A stretch of 64,000 nucleotides of DNA from Lateolabrax maculatus. Taxonomy: Eukaryota; Chordata; Actinopteri; Acropomatiformes; Lateolabracidae. The translations under genes and the position numbers were made by a program. The notes under the pieces were generated by a model that made no database searches, was not told the origin of the DNA, and saw nothing but the letters and a program-made list of their open reading frames with translations. Below, piece after piece: positions 54,759 to 64,000 of this stretch. The stretch's first letter is position 1. Each line of letters opens with the position of its first letter. Location of the stretch: contig CM062213.1 of assembly GCA_031216445.1 (NCBI GenBank), positions 6,473,501 to 6,537,500 on the forward strand. The letters run 5' to 3'.

Positions 54759-54834
<76 letters not shown>
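54748..54834. repeat. (CG)/(CA)n alternating purine-pyrimidine array
   Basis: ACGCGCGTGCGCACGCGCGC followed by a perfect CA run. There is no break in the purine-pyrimidine alternation over about 87 bp. Confidence 0.93.
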
Positions 54835-54836
<2 letters not shown>

Positions 54837-56055
54837 TGGACAACGTGACTGAGGGACTGAATTACATTACCGCTCAAAAAACGCTTACACGTCCTCAATT
54901 CACCGCATTGTTCTCTATTAACAAATTAGAGGGTTGTACAGGAGAGTTTGCCAAAACACCTGATACAATCCCACTCTGATTTCCCCGAGGTGGAAATGTG
55001 ATTATTGACTCTTGGACAAGTGTCTGCAAAGTTTTGTGAGAAAGTTCACAAAAACAGGGAGGGTTGGAGGGTTGTCAGAAGCCGCTTGAACAGCTAAAGA
55101 AGGTGAACCGCTACCAAACCAAGGGCTAAACGCCGGACGATCACGCTCCGACTAGGATCCATCTGGCAAAGAAGGCATGTGGTTACTTCACCCTGTCGCC
55201 TCCACTTCCTCTCCATGTTCCCTCAGTTTCTCTCCCTCCCTAGCCTTCAACCATAAAGTGGTGTTTGGAAAATAAATTGCGTCACTCTGAATGTAATCTG
55301 CCGCTCATTACTGCCAGGATTTCTCTACTTAACTCCCTGCCCTTGTCTTTGTTTCTTTCTTTACTTTTTTTCTTCTTCCCTTCTCTCGCTGTTTACATCT
55401 GGTCTCAATTACAGCGCCTCTGTCCGTCTTTGGTTCGTCCTCTGTGAAATGAATGAAGCAGTGGACGGACTGCATTGTTTTGGAGAGCTGCATGGGGGAT
55501 ATTACATCCCACCTCCACCCACTTTCTCATTTATTTGTTCCCTCTTCCCAACATTGTTTATATTTTATTAAATATGGCTTAGGCACGTCTCCTCTTAATA
55601 TCTGGCAGAAACACGTGTATGTGGGTTCATGTGAGTCCAGCGATGAGCTACATGATGCACTCGGTGGAGAGTGGAAATAAACTGACTAATAAAGAGAAAA
55701 GAACAGATAGATGAGGCACGGGAAGAAAAGGTGAGGAGAGAAAGATGGACAAGAATGGACTTTGTGGATCGTGACAGTGGGCAGAACAAGGCGACAACAC
55801 TGCCGAAACATGATTTGGGTGAAGGCACTGTGTGGGGAGAGAAGGGAGGAAAAAATAAAAGGACGATGATGAGGGGTGAAGACAAATATTACTAACAGAT
55901 AAAGACACAAGAAGGTGGAGAGAGGGAAGGAGAAAAAAGGAAAGGGTGGGTATTATTCAATCACTTGCCCATTCCACCCTCCCCCTCACCCTCATTGCCC
56001 CTGCAGCCCTGTGCTGCTGGTTGTGCTTTGTCCTGATAAGAACCAGTGACAGTCA

Positions 56056-56094
<39 letters not shown>

Positions 56095-56098
56095 GCGC
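56056..56098. repeat. (CA)n microsatellite ending in CGCGCGC
   Basis: CA run of about 36 bp with a CG tail, inverted relative to the GT run at 56193-56231. Confidence 0.92.
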
Positions 56099-56191
56099 TA
56101 AAGCAGTATAGACAAACACACAAGTATATCCATGCACACAGCGAGGCCCCTCAAGCGGCCTTGCCTACAATCTGTGGGATGTCCTTCTCTG

Positions 56192-56192
<1 letters not shown>

Positions 56193-56231
<39 letters not shown>
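56193..56231. repeat. (GT)n microsatellite
   Basis: Perfect GT run. A further short GT run follows at 56338-56358. Confidence 0.92.
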
Positions 56232-56232
<1 letters not shown>

Positions 56233-56744
56233 CTGCTCAGTGTCTGAGTACCAGCCAGGGTAAACACAGTGTGCCAGAATGTCACGGTCCGGGGCCTTCA
56301 CACCTCCATCACAAATAACCCTTTCAGCCATGGATAATGTGTGTGTGTGTGTGTGTGTCACAGGGAGAGAGAGGACGACAGTCAGCATGTGTTTCTGTGA
56401 CTGTTTAAGAATGTGTGGGTAGGCTGTGTGTTTGTGGTTGGTTGAGAAAGACGAGTGCAGCCTGCGTATATCAAGGCTCTCTTATTAATGTAGTTTCTAG
56501 GGACAATGTGTCACCCACTAACATTACATTTGTGTGATTAGCAACAGACAGCAGAGCTTGAATCTAAGTGTGTCTACCAGCACAACTGCAGCAATGCTTT
56601 GATACACACACACGCTTATCTGTACTGTGTGAACTATATATGACACGACTGTCATATATGTACGGTCAATATGAAGCTACAGCCACACGTCATCTTAGCT
56701 GAGCACAAAGACTGGAAATAGAATAAAAATAGCTCGCTTTGGTC

Positions 56745-57115
56745 TGTTAGAGGGAACAAAATCCGCCTACAAGCACCCCTGAAGCTCAGTGAACACGTTA
56801 CATCTCACAGACTATTGGGCTATTTCTTGGCCAGGACCAGTAACTTCCTGGTGTCTCCGCTGGTTGCCCGGCAACAGCTTGAAGTCAAGAAATAGTCCAG
56901 CACGAACGGCAAATTGACGTTTTTTTTAAACTTTTTCTGTATAGATTAAACAAATGAGATTCAACGTCAGAGTTTTTTGTGACATTTCGACAAAATCAGT
57001 TTGCGGTTTCTAGTCTTATGCTAAGCTAAGCTAACTGGCTTGCAAAAAACTTCTCATCGGACCATCGGGATGAAAGTGAATAAGCGTATTTCCCAGAATG
57101 TTGAGTTAATGCTAT
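56745..57115. repeat. Interspersed repeat of a percomorph-abundant family, fold-back arrangement
   Basis: The left part (GGAACAAAATCCGCCTACAAGCACC, then ACACGTTACATCTCA and CTATTTCTTGGCC) and the right part (TATGCTAAGCTAAGCTAAC, then GAATAAGCGTATTTCCC) correspond, as I recall the family, to opposite strands of one short non-coding repeat that is very common in percomorph fish. GGGCTATTTCTTG near 56818 and CAAGAAATAGTCC near 56886 are imperfect inverted copies. The family name is not asserted. Confidence 0.65.
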
Positions 57116-59129
57116 AGATGCATGCACACAACAATGCAACTAGGAGGAAGAGGAAGAAGGTCGAAGATGAAAAGGGAATGAGTAGGAGCATGACACTGTA
57201 ATGTTTATAACGGCTACATCCTGACAGGAAGAGGAGTTTGGATATAAACGCAAACCACTTAACCACATTTGGAAGAATCACAAAGAATGTTAATGCTTTG
57301 TATGTGATGCCCATCACTCTTGGATTTTCCTCAATCTGGAACTAAGGCCCAAACAAACAGTATCAGCATTGTTTAAAAAGTAAGGAATACATCCTTGTAT
57401 GTGAAGTTAAAACTCAAAATTACCCAAAAAAAATATAAGTGCAGCAACGAAAGAGAGAGAGAGAGAGCTGGAACGGGAAACGGTAAAAAGCGACAGCCAA
57501 AGAGTTTAGGGGGGAAAAAAAGAAGCAGCGCTGTACCCACAAATCTCAATCAAGTTAACCGCTGCCTTGATTGCTCGAGTGAGACTGAGCCTTGCTTTGC
57601 AGCAAAACAAACACGTAAGCATGTCTTAACATAGCTGAGCCCAACCACCCCGAACCTTGCCTGGCACTCATCAAGACTTTGGCTCAGAATAGCACTTTCT
57701 CTCCAGGGGTGAAGAAGGAAAAGAAGGGAGTAAAGTGGAGAAAGAAATGGCAATCAAGTTCTTTTAAAGAGGAAAGGAGACAAAGGAAGAAAGGGAAACA
57801 CTTCACTATATCAATAAAGGAATAACACAGCAAGGAGACATTTCTTCCTTTCACTCTAGCCTTCCTCTTGCTCCAGCTTTTTTTGTTTTTATAATAAAGT
57901 AACTTACTCCTCTCCTGCAATTTTCCGCCCGGTCGCTCCTTAATTCAAGAATTTGTTTGTTGTGCCATCGGAGGCATTGTTGATTCATGCATTCATGATT
58001 TGGAAATGTCACTCATTATATTTATTTCCTCCCCGCTTACTCTGTCTATCCATTTCTTTGCCTCTCTTTCTTCTCTATGTTGACATAGTCTGTTCACAAA
58101 AACAAAAAAGGCTTTTACTCCTTGGTTGGCTTGTTTAATAAAAAACATTTTTGTTGGATTTTATTTCTTTTAACTTACTTTGTTTTTTGCCTGGCAATCA
58201 CAAAAAAAACATATACCATAGAATGTAATTTAGTCGAACAGATTACAGATGGACGAGACGGAGCTGGTTGTGAGAGAAGGAGAAAACAAAATAAAAAGGA
58301 GGAAAAATAGGTCCTCATCGGCTCAGCCCGATCCTCTTGGTTGCCATGGTAACACAAGATTCAGATACTGTCGGACATGAGAGAAATACACTTCCACAGG
58401 GGAAAAATGAAAGAAATTAAGGATGAAGAGGAAGAAATGTTTGATGTTCAACTGTCAAATGTTTATTATATTCAGAATGAGGACGCTTTATTGATTTTTA
58501 TTTAGCTGCAACTATTCATTTTTAAGGTTTTAGCATTTCTGTCAGACTGGTTAATAAATGGAAGGACACAACAGTAAAACAGGGGAAAAGAGAGGATTGA
58601 TCATGTTGGTATTTAAAAAGAAAAGTGAACTGTACACATTTTAAGTTCAATAGTCAAGCTTGGTCTTGGATATCTGACCAGCTGGTGTTATTTCCCCTCT
58701 TTGCTCTACCGTCTAGTCGGTACAACACCACTCAGACCACACAGAATCAGACGTGAGGAGCAGCCACCTCTCAACCCTGTGTGAAAACCTCTATCTGGCC
58801 TTTGATCACAGTCCAGAGATGAGTCCTATTTAATCCTGTCTGCTGTGTTCTTCTGCAGGAGAGTGCAGCAGAGGTCTGACTGAAATGTCTGCTATCAGGA
58901 GAGCCTATTTCACTCTTCTGTTAAACACTGCTATTTGTATTCAGAGTTAAGCTTCAGCATGGCAAAAACGATTGTTGGAGGTTTAAATTAAGGGTGCAAG
59001 GATATGTGCACGCACAAACACACGCGCTTGCATCCCTGATGGCCTGCCAACCCATTACCACTTTATCAGTAAGAATGTGTTAAGAAGGAGAGACACATTT
59101 TTGTCCACTTTCTCCTTTCTTTTATTATG

Positions 59130-60201
59130 CAGTGCTGCTTGAAAGAATGTGAACCTCTTGAGCATTTTGGAGTTTTCTATTGTTTAACCATCCTTTTTTT
59201 TAATTAAATCAGAAACAGTACTTTTAATATGAAATCCCAGGTGCATGTTTATCCATACACTTTCTTTTGAGGAAATGAGGCAGATGATGTACTAATGGAA
59301 AGCATTGAAAATGACTGCAACTCTGCCTAGAAGGGGGGGTTGCTATGAAGAAGCCTGTGCTCTCGAAAAACAAAACAAAGCTGCCTGTCTCCACTTTGCC
59401 AGAGAACACCTGGAGAAACCTGAAGCTTTCTGGAAGTCCATTCTGTGGTCAGATGGGTCCAGAATTTGGTCACAACCAAAACCATTTGGTAAAAAAGTGA
59501 ACACTGCATACCACCAAAAGAACCATCTCCAGTAAAGACAGTAAAGCATGGTGGTGGCAACGTTAAGATCTGGGCCTGCTTTTTGTCCGTCACCAGGAAA
59601 ACATAGTCCAGAGAATCATGAATTCTGAGGAATATTGTAAAATCCTGGAACATAACCTCAAGCGGTCAGTTGGGAAGTTAAGAAAATGGATCATGCAACA
59701 TGATAATGATCCGAAACATTCCAGCAAAAGTACCAAGGAACTGATGGATAGGAAGATTTGTGTCCTGGACTGGCCCAGTCAAAATCAGGACCTGAATCCA
59801 ATTAAAATGCTGAGGCGGGACCTGAAGTGGCCAGACGCCCATCCAACCTCACTCGACTGGCTGCCTTCTGCAAGTGGAGTGGGCAAAAATCCCCCAAGGC
59901 AGATGTGAGAGACTGATTAGTTGCTACAGAAACCGTTTGGTCGAGGTTATTGCTGCAAAAGGAGGTGCAATACCCTATTAACTGAAGAGGCTAACATATT
60001 TTCACCAATGAAATTTGAGTTTTATTAAATCAACCACTTTGGTTAAATAAACAATGACAATATATCATTTTCTTTAGTTTGAGTCCATTATTTCGAATTT
60101 CAGTTGGGGTACAGATGAACATTTAATAAGGTTTTTTGAGTATTTTGTACAAAATTAATGATTTTCTCTGTAGAGTTTACAAACTTTTGAGCAGCACTGT
60201 A
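59130..60201 (+). mobile_element. Tc1/mariner-type DNA transposon remnant
   Basis: The left end begins CAGTGCTGCTTGAAAG and the right end, read on the opposite strand, begins CAGTGCTGCTCAAAAG, so these are terminal inverted repeats. The right end is followed by TA, the expected target-site duplication; the left flank reads TG, probably a mutated TA. Between them lie fragments of a Tc1-family transposase in the plus orientation, opposite to plxna1. At about 1.07 kb it is shorter than the usual ~1.6 kb, and the space before the catalytic domain is too small for the paired DNA-binding helices, so there is an internal deletion. Confidence 0.88.
59305..59978 (+). pseudogene. Tc1-like transposase, broken
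   Basis: The catalytic domain of a DD34E transposase is recognisable but split over frames. One frame (59305-59535) has AREHLEKPEAFWKSILWSDG. A second (59538-~59590) has VKHGGGNVKIWACF. A third (~59600-59908) has MNSEEY, QHDNDPKH and LDWPSQNQDLNPIK. The second frame resumes near 59901 with YRNRLVEVIAAKGG. There are thus at least three frameshifts. The two catalytic aspartates (WSD, DND) are kept, but the usual glutamate of DLNPIE is lysine, and the N-terminal DNA-binding region is missing. It cannot encode active enzyme. Confidence 0.88.
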
Positions 60202-60418
60202 TATAATCGACACATAGAGGAGGCAAGGTGAAGAAAAATAAGGATGAGAAAAAAAGGGGTGAATGAGCATCAAAGTGGTGAGGGATGGGGTAGAGAGAGA
60301 GAGATGGGCCCCGGAGAGGAGAAGGATAAGTCTAGCCTACAGGAAGAGCTGTACTTGTTGGGGCATTGAGAGCGCAACTAATGGATATGGCAGCTAGGAA
60401 AAGGATGATGAATTACTC

Positions 60419-60482
60419 TGTGTGTGTGTGTGTGTGTGTGGGTGTGTGTGGGTGTGTGTGGGTGTGTGTGTGTGGGCGCGTG
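60419..60482. repeat. (GT)n microsatellite with GGGT units
   Basis: GT units with regularly spaced GGG interruptions, ending in GGCGCGTG. Confidence 0.9.
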
Positions 60483-60554
60483 CATGCCACTGTCAGAATG
60501 TTTACACTTTTGTGCATGAAAGACACAAAATATAATAGTTGTGTATCCATGGTG

Positions 60555-60556
<2 letters not shown>

Positions 60557-60590
<34 letters not shown>
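60557..60590. repeat. (GT)n microsatellite
   Basis: Perfect GT run. Confidence 0.92.
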
Positions 60591-60591
<1 letters not shown>

Positions 60592-61413
60592 CAGTGCAGA
60601 TGATGGATTCTCTAGTGGAGCATGTGGTCGGTGGTTTCTTGGGCAGACGAGGTGACAGGAGAGGTCTCTCTGTCCACATGCCACCGTCAGCCGGTCTGTC
60701 TATCCCTTCTTTCCTCCTGCTGCCTCTCACACTCTCTTCCACCCTCTCAATCTCCTCATCTCCGACTCCATCCATTTGTCTCCTTCCCTTTGTCACACTG
60801 CCTCTCTTTGTTCTGGCTCATCCTGGTTCAAACCAAGCTTCTACCTCGAAAAACATGCTGCACCAAAGAGATCTTTTTTTCATTAGATCTGAATAGACAG
60901 AGCACTGTGCTGCGGGAGATTTTCAAAATATTTTACATCTACATGCCTCAAAAACTGTAATTAATCAGCATGTGGACAGATGTAGACCTTACACAAATAC
61001 ATGTTACACCTCATTTGGTACTCAAGAGTCCTCCTTCTCCTGTCGTTCACCAATATTACTATGCAGTTTATATGTTTACTTGCACATCCTGCTTTCCTCC
61101 CTTTTTTCCTTTCATCACTGCAGGCCTTTCCTGTTTATCCATCCGTTGCCCCTCTGGCCTCTCTCAGCTCAGAGTGTGCTAGCCAGCGCTTTCCCCGTGT
61201 CTTGCAGATGGGCGCACTAATCCGCTAACATTAGCTCCGTGAGGCGTGAAGGCTGGGCGCCGTGTGCTGTTTTGGTCGGGCACGGACGCTGTGGTTTACC
61301 ACGCTAGTGTTTGGGATTCTACACAGCTCCGGTTGAGAGAGGAGATAAAGAGGAAAGTAATTGGATAAAGGTTGACCAATTAATAAAGGCCGGTGATTCA
61401 GGCCGGCCAACAA

Positions 61414-61425
61414 GGGGGGGGGGGG
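61414..61425. repeat. Poly-G run
   Basis: 12 consecutive G, next to GGCCGGCC. Confidence 0.88.
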
Positions 61426-62343
61426 TTTAATCTGCATAGAGATAACAGGGAGAGTCAGACCACAAACATAAGGAGATAGGGTGGAAGTGTGTGTATGTGT
61501 GCTTGTGTGTGTATTTGTGCATTTATGTGTGCGAGGCATCAATCAGATAAATCACAGGCATGGCTGTCAGTCACTTGGGAGTGCAGTGGATTTACATTCA
61601 TAAGTCCATTGAGGAGATATGCATTTGAATGCATTTTTTTCTGTTCAATTTTCCTGTTAATATATGCACGACTTTGTTTGGTGTGTATGAGAGAGTGAGG
61701 GGGAAAAAAGGAAAAGCGCAGTGAAAACACAGCACGGCCGCTCACTAATATCCTCGTATACACTCCAGCGGTTGACAAACACTTGTTATGCCTCGCGTGT
61801 CGCCCGATGAAGCCGCCACTCTCGATTGATATTAGCTTTTATGCTAATGCAGCATTTGGCTATGTAAGAACAAGGCAGTATTTCCACAGACCGTCATTCA
61901 TCCCGGCCTGCTTATGGCCTTATGGGCCACGACAGAATTATTGCTGCACAGTACACAAGCTGCTGTCACTGTGCCAAGAGCCACTATTACACATACAGAC
62001 AGCAGACACACACAGCAGGGTAATGTGAGGAAACCCTGAGGCGAAAGCTACAGAAGGTGCGAGGGGTAAAGGTGTATGTGGAGCTGAATACAATTTGTGC
62101 CTATGTTGTTATAATTTGTGTTTGCATGTTGGAGAAAATTACCAAGCTTTCACTGTGTGATCACAGTCACAGTATATGTGAAAAATAGTGGTTGTATCAT
62201 GGGGAACTATGGTAGATTTTTTTCTCAATTCTATGGATAACAAAATATACATTCAGCAAGATGGGGGGCTATAAATGGGCCATAAATAAAAGACTGTTGT
62301 CAAAATGACAGCAATATGGACGAATTCGCAGCGTGATTCTTAC

Positions 62344-62458
62344 CTCAGAGATGTTGACGCGTCCCTCCTGGAAAGAGCAGTCATTGGCGTTCTGGGTGCA
62401 CATGTGGCGGTACTTGCACCAGTGGCATGGGAACGAGCCGTTTACACAGGAAAGGCAG
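62344..62458 (-). CDS. plxna1: plxna1 exon: second PSI domain
   Basis: First exon of the gene in this window. It encodes CLSCVNGSFPCHWCKYRHMC and then NDCSFQEGRVNISE. The six cysteines and the CHWC core are typical of the second PSI (plexin-semaphorin-integrin) domain of plexin-A, a small disulfide-bonded module in the extracellular stalk. Two N-glycosylation sequons (NGS, NIS) are present. The acceptor is TTTCAG and the donor GTAAGA. The exon starts with the third base of a codon (38 codons plus 1 nt), so the preceding exon, which is outside the window, must end with two bases of a codon. Confidence 0.93.
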
Positions 62459-63200
62459 CTGAAACAGAGAGAGAGAGATGAGAGGAGATGGTTAGGGGGT
62501 TAGCAGGGTCACCTGTATTCTAACTTGAGTCTAAATTATTTATCTTACTGGAGCATCGCTTCATTTGACAAAGCAGAGTGACGGCAGAAAAATAGGGCAA
62601 AATGAGGTGGTGTCATAATGTAAAATTTATATGTGACGAAAACTTAACGTGTTAAACAAACTGTTAAAATGATTTGAAGAGGTCTGCATTATATTTTGTT
62701 AAATGCCCTCCATGTCATCTCCATGGAAATAAGGAATATAGCTGTGGCTCTTAACTATTTAGAGCCAGTTTGTGAAACTTAGTTTCAGATGTTTGTGTGA
62801 GCACTGTGTGGAAATCTTGTCTTTTCATTTCATCCCTTCTTATCTTTGTCAGCAACTTTTCACAGTACAACAGCACTGTGTTTACAGTACATATCATGAG
62901 GAGTATGAAGAGGATTAAAAGGAAGGAAACTGAAAATAAGGGTTGAAAGAAGCACTCAAACGGGGCTTAGATGTAAACGTCTGATTTGTGAAAACACACA
63001 CAAAAAAGAAACCTATCCACTGTGTACTTTCTTTTTAAACCTTTACTCGTGTTTTTTCTCAGATTTCCTTCCTTTCACCTTCTCATGTCTATTTATCACC
63101 CAAAAATTTGGACTTTTTCCCACCGTGTCTGGAATCCTCTTTTCTTCTTCACACATTTCATTCCCCCATCATCCATCCTATCTATCAACTGTCTTAACCT

Positions 63201-63214
63201 CCCCCCCCCCCCCC
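63201..63214. repeat. Poly-C run
   Basis: 14 consecutive C inside a long pyrimidine-rich stretch. Confidence 0.88.
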
Positions 63215-63743
63215 ACTCACTTCCCTAACTGTCCATCGCTTGCTGCTTCTATATGTTCAATGATCTTCCTCACAATCGGCCCACTCTCTGCATACATTTT
63301 CCCTCTTTTCCCTCTTTCTATACCTCTGCTGTATCATTCTCTCCATCCATTCAGCCCTGAGCCTTTCTTTCTGTCCCTCCGTCTCTGCCTCTCTCGCTCT
63401 ATCCATCCCCTTTCATTCGCTGCCGTCTCATTTTAAAAAGCTTTCCCCCTGTTCTTTGTCTAAAGCTCTCTTTCATCCGTGGGGCTAAGAGCGCTGCACC
63501 ATTTTAAATTCACCTGCTTTAGCTCAGGCGAGGTGCAGATAGACAGGCTGAAAGAGAAAGATGGGAGAAAGAAGAGAGGGAAAGAGAGATCAAAAGCAGG
63601 TGGATTTCCCTGAGAGAGGTGGAGACGCCAGGTATCGTGGGAGAGAGAGAGGGGAGAGGGGGGGGGTGTAGCCCGCGGGGCTCTGTGCGGGAGTCTCACG
63701 GGAGAGGGAGGAAACATTAGGTTTAAAGTTGGGAAGTGAGTAC

Positions 63744-63746
<3 letters not shown>

Positions 63747-63816
<70 letters not shown>

Positions 63817-63817
63817 C
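63747..63817. repeat. (GT)n microsatellite ending in CGCGCGC
   Basis: About 64 bp of perfect GT followed by a CG tail. Confidence 0.93.
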
Positions 63818-64000
63818 TCACATCTAAGGGGACCCATAGAGCCAGACCTTGTTCAAGTGCACAGTTTATCAACACAGCTTCATGTTATTGGTTTCTCTCA
63901 GCCCCTCAAGAGATACTGCGCTACTTGGTATCTCATTTATGTGCGCAACATTATCTAATGTAACCATTATGAGCTTTCAAATAAAATTGTTTCATTTTAT

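Larger units (their letters stand above)
45286..62343 (-). other. plxna1 intron, 17.1 kb
   Basis: Largest intron here. It holds a palindromic hairpin (46144-46166), a purine-rich tract (46895-47215) next to an (ATCC)n array (47284-47319), several GT/CA/GA arrays, an interspersed repeat (56745-57115), a Tc1-like remnant (59130-60201), and possible regulatory islands (54000-54160, 61140-61320, 61780-62000). The plexin sequence is continuous across it. Confidence 0.85.
62459..64000 (-). other. plxna1 intron, partial (5' edge of window)
   Basis: No plexin exon upstream of 62458 is visible, so this is at least 1.5 kb of intron. It holds a 0.4-kb pyrimidine-rich tract of the plus strand (63020-63440), a C run (63201-63214) and a long GT array (63747-63817). 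Confidence 0.8.

Noticed and set aside
63460..63837. Minus-strand frame possibly containing the exon upstream of PSI-2
   Set aside because: Translation is P/H/T-rich, has no plexin sema/PSI sequence and is built on the GT array.

Overview
The window is vertebrate nuclear DNA, most likely from a ray-finned fish of the percomorph group. Three things point there: very dense (CA)n/(GT)n microsatellites, a decayed Tc1-like transposon, and fragments of a short interspersed repeat carrying the GCTAAGCTAAGCTAAC word that I know from percomorph genomes. There is no sign of bacterial or viral gene organisation.

One gene accounts for all the convincing coding sequence. It is a plexin-A receptor on the minus strand, closest to plexin-A1 by recalled family sequence. 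Fifteen consecutive internal exons can be placed between 62458 (5' side) and 588 (3' side). All have AG/GT splice borders, and all 14 exon joins keep the reading frame. They total 2362 nt, about 787 codons. They run from the second PSI cysteine-rich domain through a third PSI, four IPT/TIG domains and the single transmembrane helix into the first half of the cytoplasmic GAP domain. The sema domain and first PSI (5') and the Rho-binding and C-terminal GAP parts (3') lie outside the window.

Layout from high to low coordinates, which is the direction of transcription: partial upstream intron (64000-62459); PSI-2 exon; 17.1-kb intron with the Tc1 remnant and a repeat; one exon; 12.9-kb intron rich in microsatellites, a G-quadruplex motif and possible enhancers; PSI-3 region (32163-29769); 6.1-kb intron; IPT exons (23659-10351); transmembrane exon (9181-8947); cytoplasmic exons (5705-588); start of the next intron.

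The rest is intron: microsatellites, long polypurine/polypyrimidine tracts that switch strand, a few transposon remnants, and stretches of non-repetitive sequence rich in TAAT/GCTAA words that may be conserved non-coding elements. I found no RNA gene, CRISPR array or nested protein gene that I can support, and nothing that amounts to a new biological system. The best second-look items are CA repeats just inside two 5' splice sites, the TAAT-rich intronic islands, the G4 motif and the inverted CA/GT repeat pairs.
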